This document shows positions 30,332 through 42,927 of a stretch of DNA of 64,000 nt, one piece after another. The stretch spans positions 119,344-183,343 of the forward strand of contig NZ_NJCX01000005.1 in NCBI RefSeq assembly GCF_002632875.1, written 5' to 3'. The first letter of the stretch is position 1. Every line of letters begins with the position of its first letter. The position numbers and the translations under genes were made by a program. The DNA comes from Xenorhabdus kozodoii. Lineage in GTDB: Bacteria; Pseudomonadota; Gammaproteobacteria; Enterobacterales; Enterobacteriaceae. The notes below the pieces were generated by a model that worked only from the letters and a program-made list of their open reading frames with translations, did no database searches and was not told the origin of the DNA.

Positions 30332-32236
30332 TTAATCATCTTCCAGATAGGTGTAACCATACAGGCCACTTTCAAACTCTTGCAGGAATTGTTCCTGCAA
30401 ATTTTCATCCAGATCCGTCGATTTCACCTGATCACAGAAGCGGGTCAATAGTACCTGCGGGTCCAGCTTGACATATTGAAGCATATTGGCGACAGAATCC
30501 CCTTCCTCGCTCTGCTGATAAGTCACTGTGCCATCTTCTGAAACATAAACATCAATAGCCGCCGTATCACCAAACAAGTTATGCATGTTACCCAGAATTT
30601 CCTGATAGGCCCCAACCATAAAGAAACCAATCAACGGCGGATTTTCTGGATCATAAGCAGGCATTGGCATCGTTGTTGCCACCCCATCACCATCAACATA
30701 GTGATCAATCGTACCGTCAGAATCACAGGTGATATCCAATAAAACGACCCGGCGATCCAGTGGCTTATCCAGGCCTTCAATTGGCAAGACAGGGAAAAGT
30801 TGATCAATCCCCCATGCATCTGGCATCGACTGGAACAACGAGAAATTCACATAGAATTTATCCGCCATGCGTTCCTGTAATTCATCAATGATCGGACGGT
30901 GGGCACGGTTGCTTGGGTCAAGATTTTGCTGAATATGGCGACAGATATTTAAATACAGTTCTTCCGCCCATGCCCGTTCTGACAGTGCCAACATACCATG
31001 CGCGTACTGGGTATGAACCTCATGCAGATCAAATTGGCTGTCATGCAACCATTCACGCAGGGAACGGCGGTTACCGTCAGATTGCATTTCCTGCCATGTA
31101 TCCCACAAACTGGTCAGAGGGCGAGTCGCCTCTTCTGCGGGTGGCGTTGTTTCAGTGAATTCATTATGTTCTAGCCCAATCACATTGGAGATCAAAACCG
31201 TATGATGGGCTGTCAATGCACGACCCGACTCCGTAATCACCGTCGGATGGGGCAAGCCATGCTCTTCACACGCATCACCAATACCCCAAATAACGTTATT
31301 CGCGTATTCATTCAAACCATAGTTAACCGAGCATTCTGACTGGGAACGAGTGCCTTCATAATCGACGCCTAAACCACCTCCAACATCAAAGCACTGGATA
31401 TTGACACCCAGTTTGGACAGCTCGACATAAAAGCGGGCAGATTCACGCACCCCGGTTGCCACATCACGGATATTTGATAATTGGGAGCCCAAATGAAAAT
31501 GCAGCAACTGCAAGCTATCCAACCGCCCTGCTGAACGCAGTTTTTCAACCAATTGCAATACCTGCGCGGCGGCTAAACCAAACTTGGATTTTTCCCCGCC
31601 ACTGGCCTGCCATTTACCCGAACCTTGAGACGCCAAACGCGCCCGAACCCCTAAACGTGGAATAACATTAAGGCGCTTGGCTTCTTCTAGTACCATCTCA
31701 ATTTCGGACAACTTCTCAATAACCAGATACACCTTGTGTCCCAGCTTTTCACCGATCAGTGCCAGACGAATGTATTCACGATCCTTATAACCATTACAAA
31801 CAATCACAGTACCTGTCATGCCTGCATGAGCCAATACTGCCATTAATTCTGCTTTGGAGCCTGCCTCCAATCCAATAGGTTCATCCGCGTTTGCCAACGT
31901 CTCAATGACACGGCGATGCTGGTTGACCTTAATCGGATAAACAAGGAAATAATCCCCTTTATATCCGTAGGATTCACGTGCGCGTTTAAACGCTGCATTA
32001 ATCGAACGCAAGCGGTGTTGCAAGATCTGGGGAAAACAAAACAATGCCGGCAAACGCAATTGCTCTTTTTCTTCCTGAACTTTCTTCACCAGCGCGGCAA
32101 GTTCAATTTGAGCTATCGGTAAATCAGGGTTTGGACAAACACTGACATTACCCAGATCATTGACATAGTAATAGCTGCCGCCCCAGTATGCGATGTTATA
32201 GGTCTGTCGCATTTTGCAAGCGATATTATCATTCAT
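30332..32236 (-). CDS. speA: Biosynthetic arginine decarboxylase
   Basis: PLP-dependent decarboxylation of arginine to agmatine. The PLP lysine is in [12 protein letters not shown] (near residue 105) and the glycine-rich phosphate-binding stretch is [13 protein letters not shown]; the C-terminal [10 protein letters not shown] segment supplies active-site residues. I start at the ATG 32234-32236 because AAGGAG sits six bases upstream, giving 634 residues. In-frame upstream ATG (five codons earlier) and TTG (16 codons earlier) starts would add a short tail as annotated in E. coli (658). Divergent from metK. Confidence 0.97.
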   Translation of the reverse strand: MNDNIACKMRQTYNIAYWGGSYYYVNDLGNVSVCPNPDLPIAQIELAALVKKVQEEKEQLRLPALFCFPQILQHRLRSINAAFKRARESYGYKGDYFLVYPIKVNQHRRVIETLANADEPIGLEAGSKAELMAVLAHAGMTGTVIVCNGYKDREYIRLALIGEKLGHKVYLVIEKLSEIEMVLEEAKRLNVIPRLGVRARLASQGSGKWQASGGEKSKFGLAAAQVLQLVEKLRSAGRLDSLQLLHFHLGSQLSNIRDVATGVRESARFYVELSKLGVNIQCFDVGGGLGVDYEGTRSQSECSVNYGLNEYANNVIWGIGDACEEHGLPHPTVITESGRALTAHHTVLISNVIGLEHNEFTETTPPAEEATRPLTSLWDTWQEMQSDGNRRSLREWLHDSQFDLHEVHTQYAHGMLALSERAWAEELYLNICRHIQQNLDPSNRAHRPIIDELQERMADKFYVNFSLFQSMPDAWGIDQLFPVLPIEGLDKPLDRRVVLLDITCDSDGTIDHYVDGDGVATTMPMPAYDPENPPLIGFFMVGAYQEILGNMHNLFGDTAAIDVYVSEDGTVTYQQSEEGDSVANMLQYVKLDPQVLLTRFCDQVKSTDLDENLQEQFLQEFESGLYGYTYLEDD

Positions 32237-32423
32237 GGCAGTCTCCTTCATGGAGTCGAGGTTCGCCTTCACCTGTAAGGTCAATAACCCAAGACACTAT
32301 TTTATCGTGCGTATCTTGCGCATTAAAAAATGTCAGGGAACAGCATGCTCTCAGATTATAGGAACGTTTAGAGAGTACTAAACAATATATTTACTGTGAC
32401 TATATGATGACGCCAACTCAATA

Positions 32424-32582
32424 TTATCTGCTGCTTATATACTGCAAATAACCATACTGCGAGTAACTACGCTGCGAGTAACATCGAAATGACTGCATAT
32501 TTAAAAGAAAGGAGCAAGATGTGGATACATCAATGGCATAATGTGGCTGTTGGCCGTTAACAATCAGCAGATAATGGTTCAT
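32424..32582 (-). CDS. Possible 52-residue small protein between speA and metK
   Basis: A doubtful small gene beginning MNHYLLIVNGQQPHY with GGAGG 12 bases before its ATG. Its C-terminal half is encoded by three 15-bp tandem repeats (SQRSYSQYGYLQY), which is unusual for a conserved protein. E. coli also has small genes of uncertain status in this interval. I see no signal peptide or recognised domain. It could equally be untranslated leader. Confidence 0.25.
   Translation of the reverse strand: MNHYLLIVNGQQPHYAIDVSTSCSFLLNMQSFRCYSQRSYSQYGYLQYISSR
32441..32485. repeat. Three 15-bp tandem repeats
   Basis: Units ACTGCAAATAACCAT, ACTGCGAGTAACTAC and GCTGCGAGTAACATC lie head to tail in the speA-metK interval. 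Imperfect, so probably old slippage. Confidence 0.7.
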
Positions 32583-32864
32583 AACCCCATTCACCTCCAC
32601 ATGGCTTACTACCGCAAGCCGTTTCTCAATTGAGAAGCAGGACACGCACTCATCTCCTGCAAACGCCTGTAACCTCAAGTGCAAAAAATGACTGATGTTA
32701 CGCGCGCAGTTTATACCTGTAATCCGGCAAAATTGCAAAACGAAATTTAACGAAATTTATCTAAATGAAGTTGAACAATTGTCATACTTTTTAGGTAGGG
32801 AAACTAAAATGTTACACCATAAAAACCAAAAAAACTGGTAACCTTAGTCAGAGTCACTTAAAAT

Positions 32865-32880
32865 AGCCGTCTAGACGGTA
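32865..32880. promoter_or_regulatory. MetJ operator (two met boxes) upstream of metK
   Basis: AGCCGTCT followed directly by AGACGGTA matches two adjacent met boxes (consensus AGACGTCT) and forms a palindrome, 47 bp before the metK ATG. MetJ with S-adenosylmethionine represses metK in E. coli, so feedback control by the product is expected. Confidence 0.8.
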
Positions 32881-32927
32881 AAACATCCACCCTTCATCTA
32901 AGATTATATTTAAGGTAACAAAATATA

Positions 32928-34082
32928 ATGACTACACATCTTTTCACTTCTGAATCTGTTTCAGAAGGACATCCAGACAAAATTGCCGATCAGATCTCCG
33001 ATGCCGTCCTTGATGCAATTTTAGAACAAGATCCTAAAGCTCGCGTGGCCTGCGAAACTTACGTTAAAACAGGCATGGTCATGGTTGGTGGCGAAATCAC
33101 TACCAGCGCGTGGGTTGATATTGAAGAAATTACCCGCCGTACCGTACGCGAAATCGGTTATACCAGTTCAGATATGGGGTTTGATGCTAATTCATGCGCA
33201 GTTATCAGTGCAATTGGTAAACAATCCCCTGATATTAACCAGGGGGTTGACCGTACTGATCCGCTGGAGCAGGGCGCAGGCGATCAGGGTTTGATGTTTG
33301 GTTATGCAACCAACGAAACTAACGTTCTCATGCCAGCACCAATCACTTATGCGCACCGTTTAGTTGAGCGTCAGGCTGAAGTGCGTAAAAACGGCACCCT
33401 GCCCTGGTTGCGCCCTGATGCAAAAAGCCAGGTGACCTTCCAGTATGAGAACGGTAAAATCGTTGGTATTGATGCCATTGTCCTTTCAACCCAGCACGCC
33501 GAAGACATCGAACAAAAAACACTGCATGAAGCCGTGATGGAAGAGATCATCAAACCGGTATTGCCTGGCGAATGGCTGACTCCGATGACCAAATATTTCA
33601 TCAACCCAACAGGACGTTTTGTGATCGGTGGTCCAATGGGTGATTGTGGACTGACGGGTCGTAAGATCATTGTTGATACCTATGGTGGCATGGCCCGTCA
33701 CGGTGGTGGCGCATTTTCGGGTAAAGATCCCTCTAAAGTTGACCGCTCGGCAGCCTATGCTGCGCGTTACGTTGCCAAAAACATCGTGGCGGCAGGTCTG
33801 GCTGATCGTTGTGAAATTCAGGTTTCTTACGCTATTGGTGTTGCAGAGCCAACATCAATCATGGTGGAAACATTTGGTACAGAGAAAGTGCCAACTTCCA
33901 CATTGATTCAATTAGTGCGTGAATTCTTTGATCTGCGCCCTTACGGCCTGATTAAGATGCTGAATCTGTTACACCCCATTTATCGCGATACCGCGGCCTA
34001 TGGCCATTTTGGTCGTGAACAATTCCCGTGGGAAGCGACAGATAAAGCGGAAGTTCTGCGCGCAGCGGCTGGCTTGAAATGA
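32928..34082 (+). CDS. metK: S-adenosylmethionine synthetase
   Basis: Makes S-adenosylmethionine from methionine and ATP. The 384-residue protein has [19 protein letters not shown] near the N-terminus, the [12 protein letters not shown] hexapeptide-type motif, and the P-loop-like [19 protein letters not shown]. Length equals E. coli. Preceded by a met box pair, followed by a strong terminator, divergent from speA as in E. coli. Confidence 0.99.
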   Translation: MTTHLFTSESVSEGHPDKIADQISDAVLDAILEQDPKARVACETYVKTGMVMVGGEITTSAWVDIEEITRRTVREIGYTSSDMGFDANSCAVISAIGKQSPDINQGVDRTDPLEQGAGDQGLMFGYATNETNVLMPAPITYAHRLVERQAEVRKNGTLPWLRPDAKSQVTFQYENGKIVGIDAIVLSTQHAEDIEQKTLHEAVMEEIIKPVLPGEWLTPMTKYFINPTGRFVIGGPMGDCGLTGRKIIVDTYGGMARHGGGAFSGKDPSKVDRSAAYAARYVAKNIVAAGLADRCEIQVSYAIGVAEPTSIMVETFGTEKVPTSTLIQLVREFFDLRPYGLIKMLNLLHPIYRDTAAYGHFGREQFPWEATDKAEVLRAAAGLK

Positions 34083-34101
34083 TTCGTTACTAATCCAGAA
34101 G

Positions 34102-34124
34102 CCCGCAAATATTGCGGGTTTTTT
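34102..34124 (+). terminator. Intrinsic terminator of metK
   Basis: CCCGCAA / TTGCGGG with a 3-nt loop, directly followed by six T residues, 20 bp after the metK stop. Confidence 0.93.
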
Positions 34125-34141
34125 ATGACTAAACAACCGTA

Positions 34142-34651
34142 ATGAAATTCGTTAGCGTCCCTCTCCCGCTGCAACAAGCTGTTATGCACACCATGCAGCG
34201 GAGATTAACTCAGGCGAGTAATTTTCTACAGCAAAGGTTCCCTGAACCTCATATAACCTATCAGCAGCGGGGAACCATTGCGGGTAGCGCCCGACTACAA
34301 GATTGGGAAATTCGCCTGAACCCTGTTTTATTAATCGAAAATCAACAGGCATTCATTGATCAAGTTATCCCACATGAACTGGCACATCTGCTGGCTTATC
34401 ATCAATTTGGGAAAGTTGCTCCACACGGAAAAGAGTGGCGCTTTATCATGGAAATGATATTTGAAGTCCCTGCCAACCGAACACACCAGTTTTCTGTGAA
34501 CTCTGTACGCAGTAAAATATTTATTTATTATTGTGGTTGTCAGCAACATGAGCTGACAATAAGGCAACACAATAAAGTTCTCAGAGGGAAAAATTGCTAT
34601 GTTTGCCGCCAATGTGGTGAAAAACTAACTCTGTCAGGGCGAACTAAATGA
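34142..34651 (+). CDS. sprT: SprT family zinc metalloprotease-like protein
   Basis: A 169-residue SprT-domain protein. It has the zinc-binding HELAH motif (IPHELAHLLAYH near residue 81), a further histidine in PHGKEWR, and a C-terminal zinc-ribbon (CGC...CYVCRQCGEKL). Function in bacteria is poorly defined; the eukaryotic relatives handle DNA-protein crosslinks. E. coli also has sprT just downstream of metK, followed by endA, which is not here: a small lipoprotein gene converges instead. Confidence 0.93.
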   Translation: MKFVSVPLPLQQAVMHTMQRRLTQASNFLQQRFPEPHITYQQRGTIAGSARLQDWEIRLNPVLLIENQQAFIDQVIPHELAHLLAYHQFGKVAPHGKEWRFIMEMIFEVPANRTHQFSVNSVRSKIFIYYCGCQQHELTIRQHNKVLRGKNCYVCRQCGEKLTLSGRTK

Positions 34652-34660
34652 GACATATTT

Positions 34661-35008
34661 TCATTTTTTGTGCATGCTGGCTGCTTTTATTTTCTCTGCT
34701 TCTTCAATAACCTGATCGGCTGTTTTCCCATTGAGGGATTGAAAAAATTTCTGTTCCAACTTTTGTATATCGGTATGTTTGATATTTCCATTCTTGTTAT
34801 TCTTAAACAGATCATCAAAGTTGATACTATTGATCATGACAACATTCAATGCGTCATCAAATTGTAATTTTTTCTCTTCTGGCAAAGTGTCCCTAATTTT
34901 TTCAATGGATGTTTTTACAGCAATTTCATTTATCCCATCAATTTTGAGTTGATTATCGCATCCAACCAATGCAAATCCCAGCAAACAAATTGTTAACAAT
35001 TTTTTCAT
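34661..35008 (-). CDS. Small lipoprotein, DUF6694-like
   Basis: A 115-residue lipoprotein: signal peptide KKLLTICLLGFALVGC with the lipobox LVGC, so cysteine becomes the lipidated residue. Starting at the ATG 35006-35008 gives MKKLLTIC; an ATG four codons upstream is also possible. The mature domain (KIDGINEIAVKTSIEKIRDTL, then KTADQVIEEAEKIKA) resembles the small-lipoprotein family DUF6694 as I remember it. Function unknown. Aspartate at position +2 after the cysteine (CDN) suggests inner-membrane retention. Confidence 0.8.
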   Translation of the reverse strand: MKKLLTICLLGFALVGCDNQLKIDGINEIAVKTSIEKIRDTLPEEKKLQFDDALNVVMINSINFDDLFKNNKNGNIKHTDIQKLEQKFFQSLNGKTADQVIEEAEKIKAASMHKK

Positions 35009-35059
35009 GATCAACCCCATCCATTACCGCTAGGGTAATAATAGCAGAATGAAAACATA

Positions 35060-35163
35060 TATACCCGTCGCCTTTCAAAATGCGTCTAATATCTTCCCAC
35101 TGCGCGGGGAAATATTAACACTCACATGGTTTTCAAGCTGTAACTTGAAGTTGGATTGGTATA
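35060..35163 (-). repeat. Palindromic intergenic repeat, copy G (subtype 2, inverted)
   Basis: 104 bp from TATACCCGTCGCCTTTCAA to TTGAAGTTGGATTGGTATA. The central stem is AATATCTTCCC / GGGGAAATATT, more degenerate than in other copies. Confidence 0.85.
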
Positions 35164-35522
35164 TAAAATCCAAATTACAATAAACCTTACTGGTAAATTA
35201 ATAACATAAGACCATTATATAGGGTTAAGCCATTTCAATTAAACCATCCAAATAGCATCATAAAAAATACAGAAAAATATCACTCGAAAAAACAAGAAAC
35301 ATAACATAACGTTATTGCTTTCAGAACAGATATCCCATTATGAAATAATCCCTGGGCAGCAAACCTTTTTCTATATCGTTCATTTAACTATTAAGGTTTA
35401 TATTTAATGATATAGATCTTTTATATTTCAATTCAATTTTGATAAAAATTAAGACTTAGTCTGATCATAACTTAGGAGTATATGTCCTAACATACCCAAA
35501 ACCAAAGTACCCGGAGAATATA
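35164..35522. other. AT-rich region upstream of the aldehyde dehydrogenase
   Basis: About 360 bp with no gene, containing runs of A and T and no recognised operator. It should hold the promoter of the dehydrogenase gene. Confidence 0.5.
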
Positions 35523-37007
35523 ATGAAAAAGCTAAATGATATTGCAAAAGAACTGTTACCTTGTAAATCCTATAAGATGCTGATTAATGGTAAGTGGGTT
35601 GATAGTGTTTCAAAAAATACCCTGCAAAGTTATAACCCGGCAACAGGTGAACTGCTGACAGAATATGCGGCAGGCAATGCCGAAGACGTTAAACTTGCTG
35701 TCAACGCTGCCCAAAAAGCCCTGCCAGCATGGAGCAAAACATCTGCGGCTGAAAGGCAATCTCTCTTACTGAAAATCGCCGATTTGCTGGAAGCAGAAGC
35801 TGAGCGTTTCATCGTCCTTGAAACATTAGATGGTGGCAAGACCCAAGCCTTATGTCGTCATTTCGATGTTCCTTTCTCTGTTGATCATTTCCGTTATTTT
35901 GCCGGTGTCATCCGTTCTCATTCCGATTCTGCTGATGTTATCGATAGTGATACGCTGAGCTTAGTGATCAGGGAGCCAATTGGCGTTGTCGGGCAGATTA
36001 TTCCCTGGAACTTCCCGCTATTGATGGCTGCCTGGAAACTCGCTCCTGCCCTTGCTGCCGGTAACACTATTGTTATCAACCCAGCAAGCCTGACCCCAAT
36101 AACTTTGCTTGAATTGGGGCGTGTCATGAATCAAGTTCTGCCCGCGGGCGTTGTCAATATTGTTACAGGGCGTGGTTCAGTTGTCGGCCAAGCGATCCTC
36201 GATCATGACGGCATTGACAAGGTAGCCTTTACCGGTTCAACAGAAGTCGGCTATAACGTAGCGAAAGCGGCAGCGAAAAGACTCATCCCAGCAACCCTGG
36301 AATTGGGAGGCAAATCAGCCAACATCGTCTTCCCCGATGCCAATATGAAAAAGGCCGTCAAACATGCCGCCAATGCAATTTTGTTGAATCAAGGACAAGC
36401 CTGTGAATCGGGTGCGCGCCTGTTCCTGCATAAAGATATTTACGCTGAGTTTCTCGACTCACTGAAAACCGTGTTTGAATCCATCAAAGTGGGTGACCCC
36501 ATGCTGGCAGAAACAGAAATGGGTAGCCAAGTCAGCGAAGAACAGATGAAGACCATTTTAGGTTATATCGACCTTGCAAAACAGGAAGGTGCCACCATTC
36601 TGACAGGCGGAAAACGCCTAACAGGGGCGGGCTATGATGATGGCTTCTTTATCCAGCCGACGATCCTGACGGGGGTCACCAATAAAATGCGGGTTGCCCA
36701 GGAGGAAATTTTCGGGCCTGTATTATGTGTCATTCCATTTAGTAACGAAGAGGAGGTCATCGAAATGGCCAATGATTCCGAATATGGGCTGGCAGGCGCC
36801 GTATGGACGCAGGATATTAACCGTGCGCTGCACATCGCCAAGGCGATAAAAACCGGCCGTATGTGGATCAATACCTATCACGAATTACCCGCCCATGCGC
36901 CTTTCGGTGGCTATAAGAAGTCAGGACTTGGACGTGAAACCCACAAGATGATGCTGGATGCTTACTCAGAAGTGAAAAATATCTATATCAGCACTAAAGA
37001 AGATTAA
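35523..37007 (+). CDS. NAD(P)-dependent aldehyde dehydrogenase
   Basis: A 494-residue aldehyde dehydrogenase superfamily enzyme that would oxidise an aldehyde to its acid. The catalytic cysteine is in NQGQACESGARLFLH (about residue 300) and the general-base glutamate in LELGGKSANIVF (about residue 266); the fold signatures IIPWNFPLLMAAWKLAPALA and FTGSTEVG are intact. The usual lysine of the K-P-A-(S/E) cofactor motif reads asparagine here (VINPASLTP). GGAG precedes the ATG. Monocistronic with its own terminator. Substrate not predictable. Confidence 0.9.
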   Translation: MKKLNDIAKELLPCKSYKMLINGKWVDSVSKNTLQSYNPATGELLTEYAAGNAEDVKLAVNAAQKALPAWSKTSAAERQSLLLKIADLLEAEAERFIVLETLDGGKTQALCRHFDVPFSVDHFRYFAGVIRSHSDSADVIDSDTLSLVIREPIGVVGQIIPWNFPLLMAAWKLAPALAAGNTIVINPASLTPITLLELGRVMNQVLPAGVVNIVTGRGSVVGQAILDHDGIDKVAFTGSTEVGYNVAKAAAKRLIPATLELGGKSANIVFPDANMKKAVKHAANAILLNQGQACESGARLFLHKDIYAEFLDSLKTVFESIKVGDPMLAETEMGSQVSEEQMKTILGYIDLAKQEGATILTGGKRLTGAGYDDGFFIQPTILTGVTNKMRVAQEEIFGPVLCVIPFSNEEEVIEMANDSEYGLAGAVWTQDINRALHIAKAIKTGRMWINTYHELPAHAPFGGYKKSGLGRETHKMMLDAYSEVKNIYISTKED

Positions 37008-37011
37008 AGTC

Positions 37012-37038
37012 ATCGCCACCTGCAAGGGTGGCGATTTT
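37012..37038 (+). terminator. Terminator of the aldehyde dehydrogenase gene
   Basis: ATCGCCACC / GGTGGCGAT, 9-bp perfect stem with a 6-nt loop, followed by TTTGATC, just after the stop codon. Confidence 0.85.
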
Positions 37039-37076
37039 GATCATGCTTGATTGACTCGTTGATAAACCAGAATAAG

Positions 37077-38462
37077 TTACAGCCAGAAAAGCCAGGCAAT
37101 TGCTGAAATAATGACAATACATACCAGGTTCAGCACGATACCTACCCTGACCATTTCGGTTTGCTTGATGTAGCCAGTACCATAAACAATCGCGTTAGGT
37201 GGTGTTGCTACCGGCAACATAAATGCACAGGATGCGCCAATACCAATTATCATGGTCAACACAATCACCGGCATTCCCAGCGCTTCTGCAACCGTGGCAA
37301 AAATAGGCACAAGTAGTGCTGCGCTCGCCGTGTTACTGGTGAATTCTGTCAGGAAGATAATAAACGTTGCAATCGCAATGATGATCACAAACCAAGGGCT
37401 TGTGCCGAATGTTGTGGCCATACCATTCGCCATAACCTCACTGGCACCAGAGCTTTTCAGGACGGCACTCAATGTCAAGCCACCCCCGAAGAGCATCAAT
37501 ACGCCCCATTCCGTGTTATTTTGGATCTGTGACCATGTTGATACACCGGTGATACCAATCAGGATGGCTGCGCTCACCGCAATAATCGTGTCCAGATCTT
37601 TGACACCACCCAGTGCATCACTAATCACGGAACTGAAAATCCAGCACACCACGGTTAGCAGGAAAATCCCCATGGTAACAACACGTTTCCCATTCCATTC
37701 TAGCCGCTCCAATTCCAGATCAAATTGATGATCCAGATTCGGGCGCAACATCAGGTACATCACCCCAACCATGACAGGCATAAGAATAATGACCATGGGG
37801 ACGCCGTATTTCATCCATGTAAAGAAATCCATACCCAATTGTGCGGCAGCGATGGCATTGGGTGGACTGCCAACTAACGTCCCCAGCCCACCGATACTGG
37901 CGCTATAGGCAACCCCCAGCAGCACAAATACAAAGGTATTACGTTCAGTACGGACATCCAGGTTAGCCAGAATACCGAGGATCAGGGGTAGCATCATGGC
38001 AGCCGTTGCCGTATTGCTGATCCACATAGAAAGCACGGCGGTAATGCCAAATATTAGCAATACCGCCACGGATAAACGCCCACGAGCAATCATCAATAAA
38101 CGGTTAGCTATCAATCTGTCCAAGCCTTGGATATGTAGCGCGGTTGCCAGTGCAAAGCCACCGAAGAACAAAAAGATTATCGGATTTGCAAAAGATTTCA
38201 GCGCATCACCGGTATTCATCAATCCCATTCCGACTGCCAGAATCGGAATACACAGGGCGGTGATGGTAACGTGAATGGCTTCCGTTAACCACAAAACACC
38301 CACAAACGCCATTAACGCCAAACCTGCATTTGCTTTTTCCCCATAAGGCAAAAACTTAAGCAATGCCACCAATAAGATAATATCCAGCGCGAGAATAATT
38401 AGGCCTCTTTTATTTGAGAGTGTAGGCCCAATCGCTGGGGTTAAAGATTCAGAAGCGTCCAT
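37077..38462 (-). CDS. DASS-family sodium/anion (dicarboxylate) transporter
   Basis: An inner-membrane transporter of the divalent anion:sodium symporter (SLC13/CitT-related) family with about 11-12 hydrophobic segments. Both SNT signature motifs of the substrate and sodium sites are present: ISNTATAAMMLP near residue 145 and TSNTASAALLVP near residue 365, plus the conserved PPNAI motifs (GSPPNAIAAA and ATPPNAIVYG). The start at ATG 38460-38462 (MDASESLTP) has GGAG upstream; a TTG six codons earlier is less likely. 461 residues. Likely substrate is a di- or tricarboxylate; the exact ion is not predictable. Confidence 0.88.
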   Translation of the reverse strand: MDASESLTPAIGPTLSNKRGLIILALDIILLVALLKFLPYGEKANAGLALMAFVGVLWLTEAIHVTITALCIPILAVGMGLMNTGDALKSFANPIIFLFFGGFALATALHIQGLDRLIANRLLMIARGRLSVAVLLIFGITAVLSMWISNTATAAMMLPLILGILANLDVRTERNTFVFVLLGVAYSASIGGLGTLVGSPPNAIAAAQLGMDFFTWMKYGVPMVIILMPVMVGVMYLMLRPNLDHQFDLELERLEWNGKRVVTMGIFLLTVVCWIFSSVISDALGGVKDLDTIIAVSAAILIGITGVSTWSQIQNNTEWGVLMLFGGGLTLSAVLKSSGASEVMANGMATTFGTSPWFVIIIAIATFIIFLTEFTSNTASAALLVPIFATVAEALGMPVIVLTMIIGIGASCAFMLPVATPPNAIVYGTGYIKQTEMVRVGIVLNLVCIVIISAIAWLFWL

Positions 38463-38740
38463 GAAGACTCCATAAAACAATGAAACACAATACTGTAATG
38501 TAAAAAGAATAATTGATGAATCATTGCCACAAATGTTAAAGAATTACATTACATGTGAAATAATAAGGAGTATCAGCAAGGAATAAAATACGAGTTGTAT
38601 AATTTTGAGATCTGTTACGCGGGATTTGTTTAATTACTGAATGATTGTTTAAAAAACAAACTAAATTTCGGTTGTCATATCACATTTTCATCCTTCAACA
38701 GGATGAATAACCGCCATAGAAAATAACATTTTCTTTCACT
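38463..38740. other. Intergenic region between transporter and eno terminator
   Basis: About 280 bp of AT-rich sequence upstream of the transporter gene, with no gene, repeat copy or clear operator recognised. It should contain the transporter promoter. Confidence 0.5.
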
Positions 38741-38771
38741 GAAAAGGCGAAAGAGAAGACTCCCTTTCGCC
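38741..38771 (-). terminator. Intrinsic terminator of eno
   Basis: On the minus strand, GGCGAAAG and CTTTCGCC pair (8 bp, 10-nt loop) and are followed by TTTTC. Lies about 43 bp after the eno stop. Confidence 0.8.
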
Positions 38772-38813
38772 AAAACATAAGAAATGTTTACTTTTTAGGA
38801 GAAAAACCGGCAA

Positions 38814-40160
<1,347 letters not shown>

Positions 40161-40228
40161 TTAAAAGCCATTATCTTAAAAATCCTCTTAGAAATAATGT
40201 GCTTAACATCAATCCATTGCCCCATATC

Positions 40229-41881
<1,653 letters not shown>

Positions 41882-42119
41882 TTAGGTTTAAAAGGATGAT
41901 GAATATAACAGGACGGGAAAGCAGTATACCCTAACCTTAATTTCGCTACAAACCATCTAAACAGGGTAAGGTGCCACATAATCAGTCACACCCTGGGAAA
42001 AACACACTATTTTCTTTTTAAATTCATTAAGTTATTAGTGTGATTTTTTTTCACCCGACTCAAGTTATTCAGCCACCCAGCGATCCCTTTTTTGCTATTT
42101 CCACCCTTTTTCGTGATTG

Positions 42120-42911
42120 TTACACCTTCTGATTTTTCACTTGCTGCCACATCGCTTCCATTTCAGCTAATGTAGCAGCTTCCAGAGACAAGCCTTTGTC
42201 GAGGATCAGTTTTTCGACATTGCGGAAACGGTTTTCGAATTTCTGGCAGGCTTTTTGTAGTGCGATCTCTGGCTTATGCCCCAAATGGCGGGACAAATTA
42301 ACCACCGAAAAGAGTAAATCCCCCAATTCTTCTTCCAGTCGATCTTCATCAATCACCACCTGCTTCACTTCGTCCATAACTTCATCAATTTCTTCATAGA
42401 CTTTGTCCAGCACAGGGCCAAGCGTATCCCAATCAAAACCGACCGAAGCGCAGCGTTTCTGGATTTTATACGCCTTCATCAAGGCCGGTAAACTGGCGGG
42501 AATATCATCCAGTACCGAATGCTGGTCTTTCTCCGCCCGTTCTGCACCCTTACGCTGTTCCCAACTGCCTATCGCCTCTTCGCCGCTGATCCCTGATTGT
42601 GGGTTAAAGACATGGGGGTGGCGACGCTCCAGTTTGTCACACACCGCCTCACAAATAGCGTCAAAATCGAACTGTTGCTGTTCTTGAGCCATCTGGGCAT
42701 AAAACACGATATGAAACAGCAGATCACCCAATTCTTCTTTCAGTGCATTGCTATCATTGCGCTCAATCGCATCAAGCACTTCATAGGTTTCTTCCAACGT
42801 ATAAGGGGCAATCGTCGCGGAAGTTTGTACTTTGTCCCAAGGGCAACCATTCTGGGGATGGCGCAACTGCGCCATGATCCCCTTCAATCGTTCAATCGAG
42901 GTCGGTTTCAT
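42120..42911 (-). CDS. mazG: Nucleoside triphosphate pyrophosphohydrolase MazG
   Basis: Hydrolyses (d)NTPs to monophosphate and pyrophosphate and, in E. coli, moderates the ppGpp response. Two MazG domains are visible: the N-terminal one with NGCPWDKVQT and EETYEVLDAI plus EELGDLLFHIVFYAQMA, and the C-terminal one with EEIDEVMDEV and EEELGDLLFSVVNLSRH, each with metal-binding glutamates. 263 residues, the E. coli length. It follows relA after 16 bp; the mazEF pair that separates them in E. coli is absent. Confidence 0.97.
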   Translation of the reverse strand: MKPTSIERLKGIMAQLRHPQNGCPWDKVQTSATIAPYTLEETYEVLDAIERNDSNALKEELGDLLFHIVFYAQMAQEQQQFDFDAICEAVCDKLERRHPHVFNPQSGISGEEAIGSWEQRKGAERAEKDQHSVLDDIPASLPALMKAYKIQKRCASVGFDWDTLGPVLDKVYEEIDEVMDEVKQVVIDEDRLEEELGDLLFSVVNLSRHLGHKPEIALQKACQKFENRFRNVEKLILDKGLSLEAATLAEMEAMWQQVKNQKV

Positions 42912-42927
42912 CGTATCCCTGTCTTAT

